Source: CAZWCX01 sp964632945 (GTDB taxonomy: Bacteria > Planctomycetota > MHYJ01 > WSZJ01 > CAZWCX01). Taken from it: 19,647 nucleotides of DNA. How positions within the stretch are numbered: position 1 is the first letter of the stretch; each line of letters opens with the position of its first letter. Of the stretch, positions 7,735 to 14,111 are shown in pieces. The notes under the pieces are model-generated. The model ran no database searches. It saw only the letters and a list, made by a program, of their open reading frames with translations, and was not told the DNA's origin. A program made the position numbers and the translations under genes. The stretch is taken from positions 1-19,647 of the forward strand of contig CAZWCX010000128.1 of assembly GCA_964632945.1 (NCBI GenBank), in the 5' to 3' direction.

Positions 7735-8181
7735 GTGACGCGGGAGATCCAACGGTTCCACGTCGGGATCAAGGCGTTTCTGATGGACGCCGACCGGTTG
7801 CTGCTCCTGCGTGAGTCGTCCACCGGCCTGTGGGAACTGCCCGGGGGAAGGATCGATGTGGGCGAGGAGCAGCTTCCCCAGACCGAAGTCCTTCGGCGCG
7901 AACTCGGCGAGGAACTGGGTCCCGATGCGCGCGCGGAGATCGGACCCCTGGCGTTGACCTGGGTTCGCGAGCGCTCGCCCGGCGACTTCGTTTTCCTCGT
8001 GGGCCGGTGGTGCCGCTGGCATGGAGGCTCCGCTCGGCTCAGCGCCGAGCATGACGCGCTGGCGTGGGTGGGGGAAGGGGGCGAGGCGGACTACGGACTC
8101 GCGCCCGGGTACGCCGGGGCGATCGCCGAATTCCGGCGCCAGTTGCCGGGGCTGGCCGCCGGGTTTCCGGTCGCCCGCTAG
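7735..8181 (+). CDS. Nudix hydrolase
   Basis: A 148-residue Nudix protein. The Nudix box begins at GGRIDVGE (residues 37-44) and ends with RRELGEELG (54-62), giving the metal-binding Glu pair 59-60. Ten residues rather than the canonical seven separate Glu44 from Arg55-Glu56, an insertion that occurs in some Nudix subfamilies. The enzyme should hydrolyse a nucleoside diphosphate linked to another moiety; the substrate cannot be read from sequence. Its position directly after a macro-domain gene makes ADP-ribose or a related NAD-derived compound a reasonable guess. The GTG start at 7735 is supported by AAGGAGG eight bases upstream, inside the end of the macro gene. It converges on the HAD gene. 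Confidence 0.9.
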   Translation: MTREIQRFHVGIKAFLMDADRLLLLRESSTGLWELPGGRIDVGEEQLPQTEVLRRELGEELGPDARAEIGPLALTWVRERSPGDFVFLVGRWCRWHGGSARLSAEHDALAWVGEGGEADYGLAPGYAGAIAEFRRQLPGLAAGFPVAR

Positions 8182-8208
8182 GCCCGCGCCGTCGCGGAGG
8201 ACGATCTG

Positions 8209-8255
8209 GCCCGGAAGGTTCGCGTTCCGCGAAACGGTTCGTGAGTAGTCCGGGC
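8209..8255. terminator. Nested inverted repeats between convergent Nudix and HAD genes
   Basis: An inner perfect 6-bp stem with a 3-nt loop (TTCGCG 8219-8224, CGCGAA 8228-8233) sits within an outer 7-bp stem, GCCCGGA (8209-8215) with TCCGGGC (8249-8255). The outer arm touches the HAD stop codon. A bidirectional terminator is expected between two convergent genes, and this is the best candidate, although no clear T-tract is present. Confidence 0.4.
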
Positions 8256-8917
8256 TAGGCGCCGACCAGTTTGTCCGCGAGCGCGGAGAGATCGGGAACG
8301 AGGAGATCGGCGGGACCCCGCCGGAAGTGGGGACGCGACACGAACACCGTCGTGAGGCCGAGTTCCCGCGCCGTGTCCAGGTCGTAATCGTCGTACGCCG
8401 AGACATGCACCCAATGCGGTCCGGGGGCCACGCCGAAGCGCGCGCCGACCAGACGCCAAAACTCGGCGGAGGGCTTGTAGACGCGCACCTCCTCCGCGCA
8501 CAGCCACCCCGCGAGGCGGAATCCGAGTTGCTCGTGCACCTGTTCGCCGTGGGCGCGATCGCTGTTGGTCATCGCCACGCACGGGATTTTACGCGACAGT
8601 CGCAGCATGGCATCGCGCACGTCCGGAAACAGCGGCCAGCGGCCCGCCTCGGAGGCGATCCGGTCGGCGTCCGACCGGGCAAGTCCAAGGACGGCGACCA
8701 GGCTCTGCGCGGCGATCTCCCGATAGGTTCGGAAGGGACCGGACTCGTCCGCCGCCTGGGCGTCGATGACGCGATCGAAGTCGGCATCGGAGAGATGGTT
8801 TCCGTTCGACTCGACCGCCGCGCGCAGGCCGGCGCGCCAGTTGACGAGGGTGCCGAAGACATCGAAAGTCAGCAGAACGGGGGCCGGTCGTCCGCGGTCG
8901 TCGTCCGCCATCGTCAT
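8255..8917 (-). CDS. HAD-superfamily hydrolase, haloacid-dehalogenase (type II)-like
   Basis: A 220-residue HAD enzyme. Motif I is FDVFGTLVNW with the nucleophile Asp19, motif II is TNS at 117-119, the conserved Lys is in YKPS (Lys148), and motif III is the acidic stretch YDDYD at 175-179. The overall layout, with a helical cap after motif I, matches the type II haloacid dehalogenase group. The asparagine that true L-2-haloacid dehalogenases carry before the motif III aspartate is not evident, so it could equally be a phosphatase or another hydrolase. The ATG at 8917 has AGGAG seven bases upstream; a second ATG two codons later is possible. The nearest upstream gene on its strand ends about 500 bp away, so it probably has its own promoter. 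Confidence 0.88.
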   Translation of the reverse strand: MTMADDDRGRPAPVLLTFDVFGTLVNWRAGLRAAVESNGNHLSDADFDRVIDAQAADESGPFRTYREIAAQSLVAVLGLARSDADRIASEAGRWPLFPDVRDAMLRLSRKIPCVAMTNSDRAHGEQVHEQLGFRLAGWLCAEEVRVYKPSAEFWRLVGARFGVAPGPHWVHVSAYDDYDLDTARELGLTTVFVSRPHFRRGPADLLVPDLSALADKLVGA

Positions 8918-9425
8918 GGCGGTCTCCTTTCCCCTTGGCCGTCCCTTGCCTGCCCAGGATCTCCCGGCGCCGGGCTTCACGCCGTTCCGCGCGGCGGGCG
9001 TTCGCATCCGACCGGGGGCGAAAACCGGAACTCGCCCGCCCGTGTCCACGGATCCGGATCCGAAGCGTCCGCGGTCGTTCCGCGGCGACGACCCCGGTCC
9101 TCCGGCGACCGATCGGGTACGTCTCTTGCCCTGCGCAGGGCTCGAGGCCTGCGCGGAGCGCTGCTTGGCCTCGACCCCGTGCGCCCGGCTCCGGAGGGGT
9201 GGCTTTCAGGCTCAGGGGCCAGGAGCGGCCCGGCCTCCCGTGCCGGAATCGCGAATCCGGAGCCAGTATGCCCGCCCGGGGCGCGCGGCGCAAGCACGTC
9301 CTTGGGTCCGCCCGCGGGACGGGAAGCGGGCCCGGTCGATGCGCGGGAGCGAGTCCCCGGAGCCCCCTCCGGCACCCGAGCGGGCGGGGGCGGTGGAAAC
9401 CGCGCCGGTCGGAAGGGGCTTCGAA
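8918..9425. other. 508-bp stretch without a recognisable gene
   Basis: It lies between the start of the HAD gene and the stop codon of the radical SAM gene. Open frames cross it on both strands, but their translations are Arg/Pro/Ala-rich shadows with no recognisable motif. A perfect 14-bp palindrome (9128-9141) overlaps a 7-bp stem, GCGCAGG (9133-9139) with CCTGCGC (9148-9154). No convincing promoter or RNA gene was found. Confidence 0.5.
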
Positions 9426-11324
9426 TCAGCGCCGGACGTCGAGCCAGCGGGCGAGGATCGGCCAAGGGCCGGGTTCCGCGGGCAGCGCCACGGACACCCG
9501 CTTGCGGTGGCGCGCCAGGCCTCGTCCAAGGAGGCGCAGGGATCGCGCGCAGGCTTCCGTTCCCTGGGCGACCACCATGTCCACCTGGGCGTCGGTTCGC
9601 TGCAACGTGGCGCACAGAGCGGCGGCAAGACGGCGCGCGCTGGACGTGTCGAGGGCCCCCTCCAAACGGACGATCGTGGAGCGCACGGCGCGCTCCCAGT
9701 GAATGCGCAGGCGGCCCACGTCCTTCCAGGGGAGCGCCGAGGCGTCCATCCGGTATTCGCGCCGCGTCAGGGGCGGATGCTGGAACCGGTCCCGGCCCAA
9801 CGTGAATTTCGTCCACTTCGCGGCCAGCGGGATCATCCAGGTCAGGCAGCGTTGGAGCAGGGACGGCGGCCCCAGGGCCGCCTCGATCTCCCGTCGCAAG
9901 GCGGCGGCGGCGGTCGGAGCAGGTCCATAGTGCCGGGCGGCCGCGAGAACCGGGAGCGCACGACGAATCTCCTCCGCCCAGCGATCCGCTTTGGCCTTCA
10001 AGTACGGATTCGGCGATCCGTGATGACGCTTCCAGCCCTCGAACCAGGTCGCCACCGAACGGACGACGGAGGGTCCGAGCACCTGGAAGTCGGTGGCGAA
10101 GCACTCTTCCTGCAGCGCCTGAATCGCCTCGGGAGTCATGGTCGGATGCTGGACCATGGCCGTGAAGCCGTCGCACTTTCGGTAGTAGGTCTCCGGGTTC
10201 TCCGTCAGCTCGCGATGCAGGCGGTTCTCCTTCAGGATCCGCGCGTAGAAGGGGGTGCCCGGCGTCGGTCCGTAGATCAGGAATTGCGAGAGGGTGGGTT
10301 GCAGGGCGAGCAGCCCGGACAGTTCCTGCCGCACGATTTCCGGGGTCTGGTAGTCGAAGCCCAGGATCATGGAGGCCAGGACCGAGATGCCGTTCCGGCG
10401 CAGGTCCTGGATCAGCTCGGGCACCGACCGGCCCTGCTGCTTGGCGAACCCGGAACGGGTGCCCTCGTACCCGATCCACACCCCGTCGATGCCGGTTTCC
10501 AGCAACTGCTCGGGGGTGAGGCGCGACAGCGACTTGACGGTGGCGAAGGCGAAGATCGAGAGCGGATGGCCTCGTTCGAGGACCCGTTCCCGCAGCTGCG
10601 CGGCGCGCTCCGGGTGGACGAGAAAGTCCTCGTCGAGGATGGTGAAGCTCATGCGCGGATCGACTTCGAGGTAGCGTTCGATGACCCGGAACACGTCATC
10701 CCCGGTGGGCAACAGCCGGACGTGACGGCGGCGGAAGAAGTGGGACGTGCAGCAGAAGTCGCAGCCGTGCGGGCAGCCCAAACCCGCGAAGATGAGACCG
10801 GTGTTGCTGACCGGCGCCGACAGGACCTTGAGCCGGCTGATCACCAGCGGGTGGTCGTACGGCATCGGTCGCGACGGCTCGCCGAGCAGCGCGCGGAAGA
10901 ACCCCACGCCCTCTTCGCGGCAGATGTGGTCGGACCAGGGGGCCAGCGTGGCATCGTCGAGAACGGTGCCGTAGCCGCCGAGGACGATCTTCGCGGCCGG
11001 GGCGTGCTTCCGGATGAGCGCGACGACCTCTTTCATGCGATGGAAGGTGGCCAGCAGGAAGGAGACGCCGACGTATTCGGGGCCGCAGCGGAGTTCGCGG
11101 ATCAGCTCCGCGTGCGACGGATAGTGGAGGACGACCGCCGGGGAGTCCAGGTTGGCCGCCACGTAATCGAGGGCGAAAGTCAGGTGCGTGGCGCGCGGGG
11201 AAAAGATCCCCTGTGCGCGCGTGACCTGCCGGTGGAGGAGCTCGTATCCCACGGTGGGGGCATCGCCGTGTTCGGGGCCGAGGGGGCGGCAGACGCTGGT
11301 GAGGAGGACACGGGGGCGGGACAT
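9426..11324 (-). CDS. Radical SAM protein with B12-binding-like N-terminus and STAS-like C-terminus
   Basis: A 632-residue protein. Residues 1-150 resemble the Rossmann-like B12-binding domain found in front of many radical SAM enzymes (GVSFLLAT near 86, VLGGYG at 114-119), but the cobalamin-ligating DxHxxG motif is absent. The radical SAM core runs from about 175 to 400, with CPHGCDFC carrying Cys184, Cys188 and Cys191, and GYEG and SMILGFD further on, as in this superfamily. Residues 400-535 are unassigned. Residues 540-615 (VRLEGALDTSSARRL onward, ending KRVSVALP) look like a degenerate STAS-type domain. The reaction and substrate are unknown. ATG 11324 has GGAGGT four bases upstream. The upstream neighbour is a pseudogene, and no operon partner is visible. 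Confidence 0.85.
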   Translation of the reverse strand: MSRPRVLLTSVCRPLGPEHGDAPTVGYELLHRQVTRAQGIFSPRATHLTFALDYVAANLDSPAVVLHYPSHAELIRELRCGPEYVGVSFLLATFHRMKEVVALIRKHAPAAKIVLGGYGTVLDDATLAPWSDHICREEGVGFFRALLGEPSRPMPYDHPLVISRLKVLSAPVSNTGLIFAGLGCPHGCDFCCTSHFFRRRHVRLLPTGDDVFRVIERYLEVDPRMSFTILDEDFLVHPERAAQLRERVLERGHPLSIFAFATVKSLSRLTPEQLLETGIDGVWIGYEGTRSGFAKQQGRSVPELIQDLRRNGISVLASMILGFDYQTPEIVRQELSGLLALQPTLSQFLIYGPTPGTPFYARILKENRLHRELTENPETYYRKCDGFTAMVQHPTMTPEAIQALQEECFATDFQVLGPSVVRSVATWFEGWKRHHGSPNPYLKAKADRWAEEIRRALPVLAAARHYGPAPTAAAALRREIEAALGPPSLLQRCLTWMIPLAAKWTKFTLGRDRFQHPPLTRREYRMDASALPWKDVGRLRIHWERAVRSTIVRLEGALDTSSARRLAAALCATLQRTDAQVDMVVAQGTEACARSLRLLGRGLARHRKRVSVALPAEPGPWPILARWLDVRR

Positions 11325-11534
11325 GGCACCTCCGGCGGGTGGACAAAGAGCATAACCTGGTTAAGCGAATGAATGATACCTGGAACGAGCCGCCGCCCAA
11401 GAGAAATCCGTCGACGGGCCCCGGGGTCGGGGCGCCGAGGGGCGGCGCGGCCGGCGCCGACGGGGAAGGATCGGCGGGGGGATCCATGGGGAATGGGGCG
11501 CGCGCGGGTCGCGCGGCGGGCGTTCCGGTCGCGC
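11325..11534. other. Leader of the radical SAM gene with a relatively AT-rich patch and a palindrome
   Basis: This stretch lies between the radical SAM start and the aminotransferase remnant. It holds no gene. Positions 11341-11385 are clearly richer in A and T than the surroundings and include the perfect inverted repeat TAACC-T-GGTTA (11353-11363). ACCTGG recurs at 11355-11360 and 11378-11383, 23 bp apart. This is the likely promoter/operator zone of the radical SAM gene, but no -35/-10 pair with good spacing was found. Confidence 0.35.
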
Positions 11535-11860
11535 CGGCGGCAACCGGTCGAGGGAGGCCCAACCGTAGAAGGTCCCGTGCGGCTCGTTGGCGAACCGGAT
11601 CCCCATCCGCTCCGCAGTTCCGGAAGCCCCTCGAGGGGATCGTACGCGTGGTCCACCGGACGGAGCCTCACGCGGTCGGTGCGCCGCGGTGCACCGGCCA
11701 TCGGTCCCACTTCGGGCTGCCCCTGTCCGAGGTGGCACCCATCGGGATGGCCGTTGCGAAATCCGAGTTTCGTCGCCTCGGGGACGACGAAAATCACGCC
11801 CATGTTGGGGACGGTTCGCAGAGCGCCGAGGTCGGAGTCGAGATCGCAGGGATCGGGCAT
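11535..11860 (-). pseudogene. Internally deleted and frameshifted PLP aminotransferase (class I/II) remnant
   Basis: From the ATG at 11860, 82 codons read as a typical aminotransferase N-terminus: NMGVIFVVPEATKLGFRNG, LGQGQPEVGPMAGAP, then DHAYDPLEGLPEL, with strongly GC-rich third positions. At about 11615 the frame breaks. One base off, a second stretch reads AERMGIRFANEPHGTFYGWASLDRLPP (shown here in pieces: AERMGIRF, HGTFYGWASL, DRLPP), which matches the C-terminal part of the same enzymes. Roughly 250-300 residues in between, including the PLP lysine, are missing, and nothing recognisable follows 11535. Expected family residues are also altered: W to G in HPDG, and G to D in AYDP. This is from remembered family sequences, not a search. 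An intact paralogue may exist elsewhere in the genome. Confidence 0.7.
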
Positions 11861-11970
11861 GGAGGCCTTCGGCTGGGGGACGGGTTCATGACACGGTGTC
11901 GCGTTCCGAGTGCAACCTTCTTGGCAAGGGCGAGCGCGCATGGCAGAGTCGTGGGCGGGAGGTGAGGCGC

Positions 11971-13008
11971 GTGCGTGCCGTGGTGGTCGACGGTCCGGGA
12001 TCGTATGACCGGCTCCTGCTCCGGGATCGTCCGGACCCCGAGCCCGGACCGGAGGAGGTGCTCGTCGACGTCGAGGCGGCAGGGATCAACTATGCCGACT
12101 GCCTCGTGCGCATGGGGCTGTACCGTTCCGCGCGCGAGTTCGTCGGCTGGCCGATCACACCCGGGTTCGAGTTCGCCGGGAAGGTCGCGCGCGCCGGGGC
12201 GGGGGCGGAGGATCACGCGATCGGGGCTCCGGTGTTCGGGGTGACGCGCTTCGGCGGATACGCGACCCGGGTGGCCGTGCCGCGACGGCAGCTGCGGCCG
12301 GTTCCCGCGGGAATCGGGATCGACGAGGCCGCCGCGTTTCCCGCCGTCTTTCTGACCGCCTGGTTTCCGCTGCACTTCCTGGCGACGACGCGCTCGGGGA
12401 TGCGCCTGCTCGTCCATTCCGCCGCGGGCGGGGTGGGCGGGGCCCTGGTGCAGCTCGGCCGCCTCGCGGGGTGTTCCGCCGTCGGCGTGGTCGGCGCGGC
12501 GCACAAGGTCGAGGTCGTGCGCGCCCTCGGGGCCTCGGCCGTGATCGACAAGTCGCGCGAGGACTGGCGCGCGGCGGCGCGCGCGCAGGCGCCGGACGGC
12601 TATGACTTCGTCTTCGACGCCAATGGAGCGGAGACGTTGCGCGACAGTTGGCGCCTGGTCGCCCCGGCCGGGCGACTCGTGGTGTACGGATTCCACTCGA
12701 TGATGCCCCGTTCGGGCGGCCGGCCCCGCTGGCTCTCCCTCGCCTGGGGCTGGCTGACCACGCCCCGGTTCAGCCCGCTCACCATGACCCACGAGAATCG
12801 CAGCGTGCTGGCGTTCAACCTTTCCTACCTGTTCCACCGCGCGGATCTGCTCGCGGAAGGCCTGGACCGCCTGGCGAGCTGGCTGGCCGAGGGAAAGCTG
12901 CGCCCGCCCGCGGTCACCCGCTTCCCGTTCGACCGGGTTGCGGACGCCCACCGCGAACTGGAGTCGGCGCAGACCGTCGGCAAGCTGGTGCTCTGGATGG
13001 GGAGGTGA
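11971..13008 (+). CDS. VAT1-like zinc-independent quinone oxidoreductase (MDR family)
   Basis: A 345-residue medium-chain dehydrogenase/reductase. The N-terminal GroES-like domain carries AAGINYADCLVRMGLY (36-51) and PGFEFAGKV (64-72), and the nucleotide-binding loop is HSAAGGVGGALVQL (149-162), a quinone-oxidoreductase-type NADPH site. The zinc-binding cysteines of alcohol dehydrogenases are absent. The segment ENRSVLAFNLSYLF and the FPFDRVADAHRELES tail are typical of the VAT1-homologue branch. The likely reaction is NADPH-dependent reduction of a quinone or an alpha,beta-unsaturated carbonyl. The GTG at 11971 has GGGAGG about eight bases upstream and starts at the first family residue; the frame stays open upstream but only over non-protein-like sequence. 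It diverges from the aminotransferase remnant and is followed 96 bp later by the RING-like gene. Confidence 0.9.
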   Translation: MRAVVVDGPGSYDRLLLRDRPDPEPGPEEVLVDVEAAGINYADCLVRMGLYRSAREFVGWPITPGFEFAGKVARAGAGAEDHAIGAPVFGVTRFGGYATRVAVPRRQLRPVPAGIGIDEAAAFPAVFLTAWFPLHFLATTRSGMRLLVHSAAGGVGGALVQLGRLAGCSAVGVVGAAHKVEVVRALGASAVIDKSREDWRAAARAQAPDGYDFVFDANGAETLRDSWRLVAPAGRLVVYGFHSMMPRSGGRPRWLSLAWGWLTTPRFSPLTMTHENRSVLAFNLSYLFHRADLLAEGLDRLASWLAEGKLRPPAVTRFPFDRVADAHRELESAQTVGKLVLWMGR

Positions 13009-13052
13009 GCGGCCATTTTCGGCTGGGATCCGGAAGCGGCAGACGTTAGAAT

Positions 13053-13081
13053 CGACCCATCCGCGACGCGCCGGTGGGTCG
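13053..13081. terminator. 7-bp inverted repeat between the oxidoreductase and RING-like genes
   Basis: CGACCCA (13053-13059) pairs with TGGGTCG (13075-13081); three more G-C pairs may stack inside. It lies 45 bp after the oxidoreductase stop and 24 bp before the next start codon, so it could be a terminator, a leader hairpin or chance in GC-rich DNA. Confidence 0.25.
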
Positions 13082-13104
13082 GGCCGTTCCCGCAGGAGAG
13101 GGCG

Positions 13105-13971
13105 ATGTTCGACGGTTGGCTGGAGCGCGCGTGCAACTGGGCCCGGCGCCGGCATGACGGTCCGGCCTCCGCGCGTGCGCGTGTCGGGACGACCGCTGGG
13201 ATCGTTCGACCCGCACCACCCGCGCTCGCGGTCGCCCCCCCCGTCCGCACCATTCTCGCTCCTCCGCGGGCGGGTCACTCCCTCGCCGCATGGGGGCCCG
13301 ACGCCGTCACCGCGATCACGCTCGCGGCCGTCGGGGAGTGCGGAGCGCTCTCCTTCCGCCAGTCTCTTTCCCCGCGCAACGGCATGGCGCGGGTGTGCGC
13401 GTTCTGGGCGTATCCGGAGCGGATCACCATCGCCGCCGGACGGGACGCGATGGAGGTGCGCGAATCGCACGAGGCGGCCTATCTGCGGACGGGACACCGG
13501 GATTTCGACGCGCAGATGGCCGTGCGCGGAACGCCCGCCGGATTCGTGACGCGATTCCTCGACGCGGATACCCGCGGGCGTCTGCTTGAATTGGCGTATC
13601 TCGCAGGCGGGCCGGGGCGCCGCCGCCGGGTCCGGCTGGAAGCCCACCCCGGCCAGATCAGCTTGACCCTTGCGCGCCGGCTCGGCAACGATGCCCCGCT
13701 GCTGGACCGGTTCCTGTCGCACGCCGTTCTGTTGCTGCGCCGCCTGCGGGAGTCGCCCGACCTCTGCATGGAACTGCTCGGGTACGAGGAGGTGGCGGCG
13801 GAGGCGCGCTGCCCCGTGTGCGCGGAGGCGGTCGCCGGCCGACTCTTCCGCTGTGATCGGTGTCGGACGTTTCACCACGCCGAGTGTTTCGAGTATGCGA
13901 TGGGCTGCGCCGTCTACGCCTGTCGGTCGGCCCGCGGCACCGCCATGATGCGGCCCGGGCCGACGGCCTGA
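13105..13971 (+). CDS. RING-finger-like protein (prokaryotic RING type), function unknown
   Basis: A 288-residue protein with no signal peptide. Residues 1-60 are low-complexity Arg/Ala/Pro. Residues 65-215 form a folded, unrecognised domain. The C-terminus is a compact cysteine/histidine module with CPVC (Cys236, Cys239), RCDRC (Cys250, Cys253), TFHHAEC (His257, His258, Cys261) and GCAVYAC (Cys268, Cys273). This spacing closely resembles the bacterial RING/treble-clef finger common in Planctomycetota, whose usual form reads TPHHxxCWxYxGxC; here a Phe replaces the Trp. It should bind two zinc ions and mediate protein contacts. No ubiquitin-like, E1 or E2 gene is in the window, so ubiquitin ligase activity cannot be claimed. 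ATG 13105 has AGGAG six bases upstream. It converges on the next gene. Confidence 0.8.
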   Translation: MFDGWLERACNWARRRHDGPASARARVGTTAGIVRPAPPALAVAPPVRTILAPPRAGHSLAAWGPDAVTAITLAAVGECGALSFRQSLSPRNGMARVCAFWAYPERITIAAGRDAMEVRESHEAAYLRTGHRDFDAQMAVRGTPAGFVTRFLDADTRGRLLELAYLAGGPGRRRRVRLEAHPGQISLTLARRLGNDAPLLDRFLSHAVLLLRRLRESPDLCMELLGYEEVAAEARCPVCAEAVAGRLFRCDRCRTFHHAECFEYAMGCAVYACRSARGTAMMRPGPTA

Positions 13972-14111
13972 GATTCCGCAGGGTCCCTTCCGCGGCAACG
14001 CGCCTCCCCTCGCCGGGCCGCGTCCGGGGCCGCCTCTCGCCGAGTCCGAAGACCCACCACCGTTTCCGGTCCCCCGACGTCGTCCGCCTCTGCCCCGGCC
14101 GGGCGCGCGAC
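13972..14111. other. Convergent intergenic region without visible terminator
   Basis: 140 bp between the stop codons of two convergent genes. It is GC-rich with no hairpin better than a few base pairs and no T-tract, so neither gene has an obvious intrinsic terminator here. Confidence 0.4.

Noticed and set aside
8766..11372. Plus-strand open frame of over 2.6 kb across the HAD-radical SAM region
   Set aside because: It is antisense to the radical SAM gene and the start of the HAD gene, and its translation shows no domain. The opposite strand explains the open frame.
11587..11970. N-terminal extension of the oxidoreductase
   Set aside because: The frame is open, but its translation is Arg/Pro-rich and it overlaps the aminotransferase remnant. 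The family sequence and a good ribosome-binding site begin at 11971.
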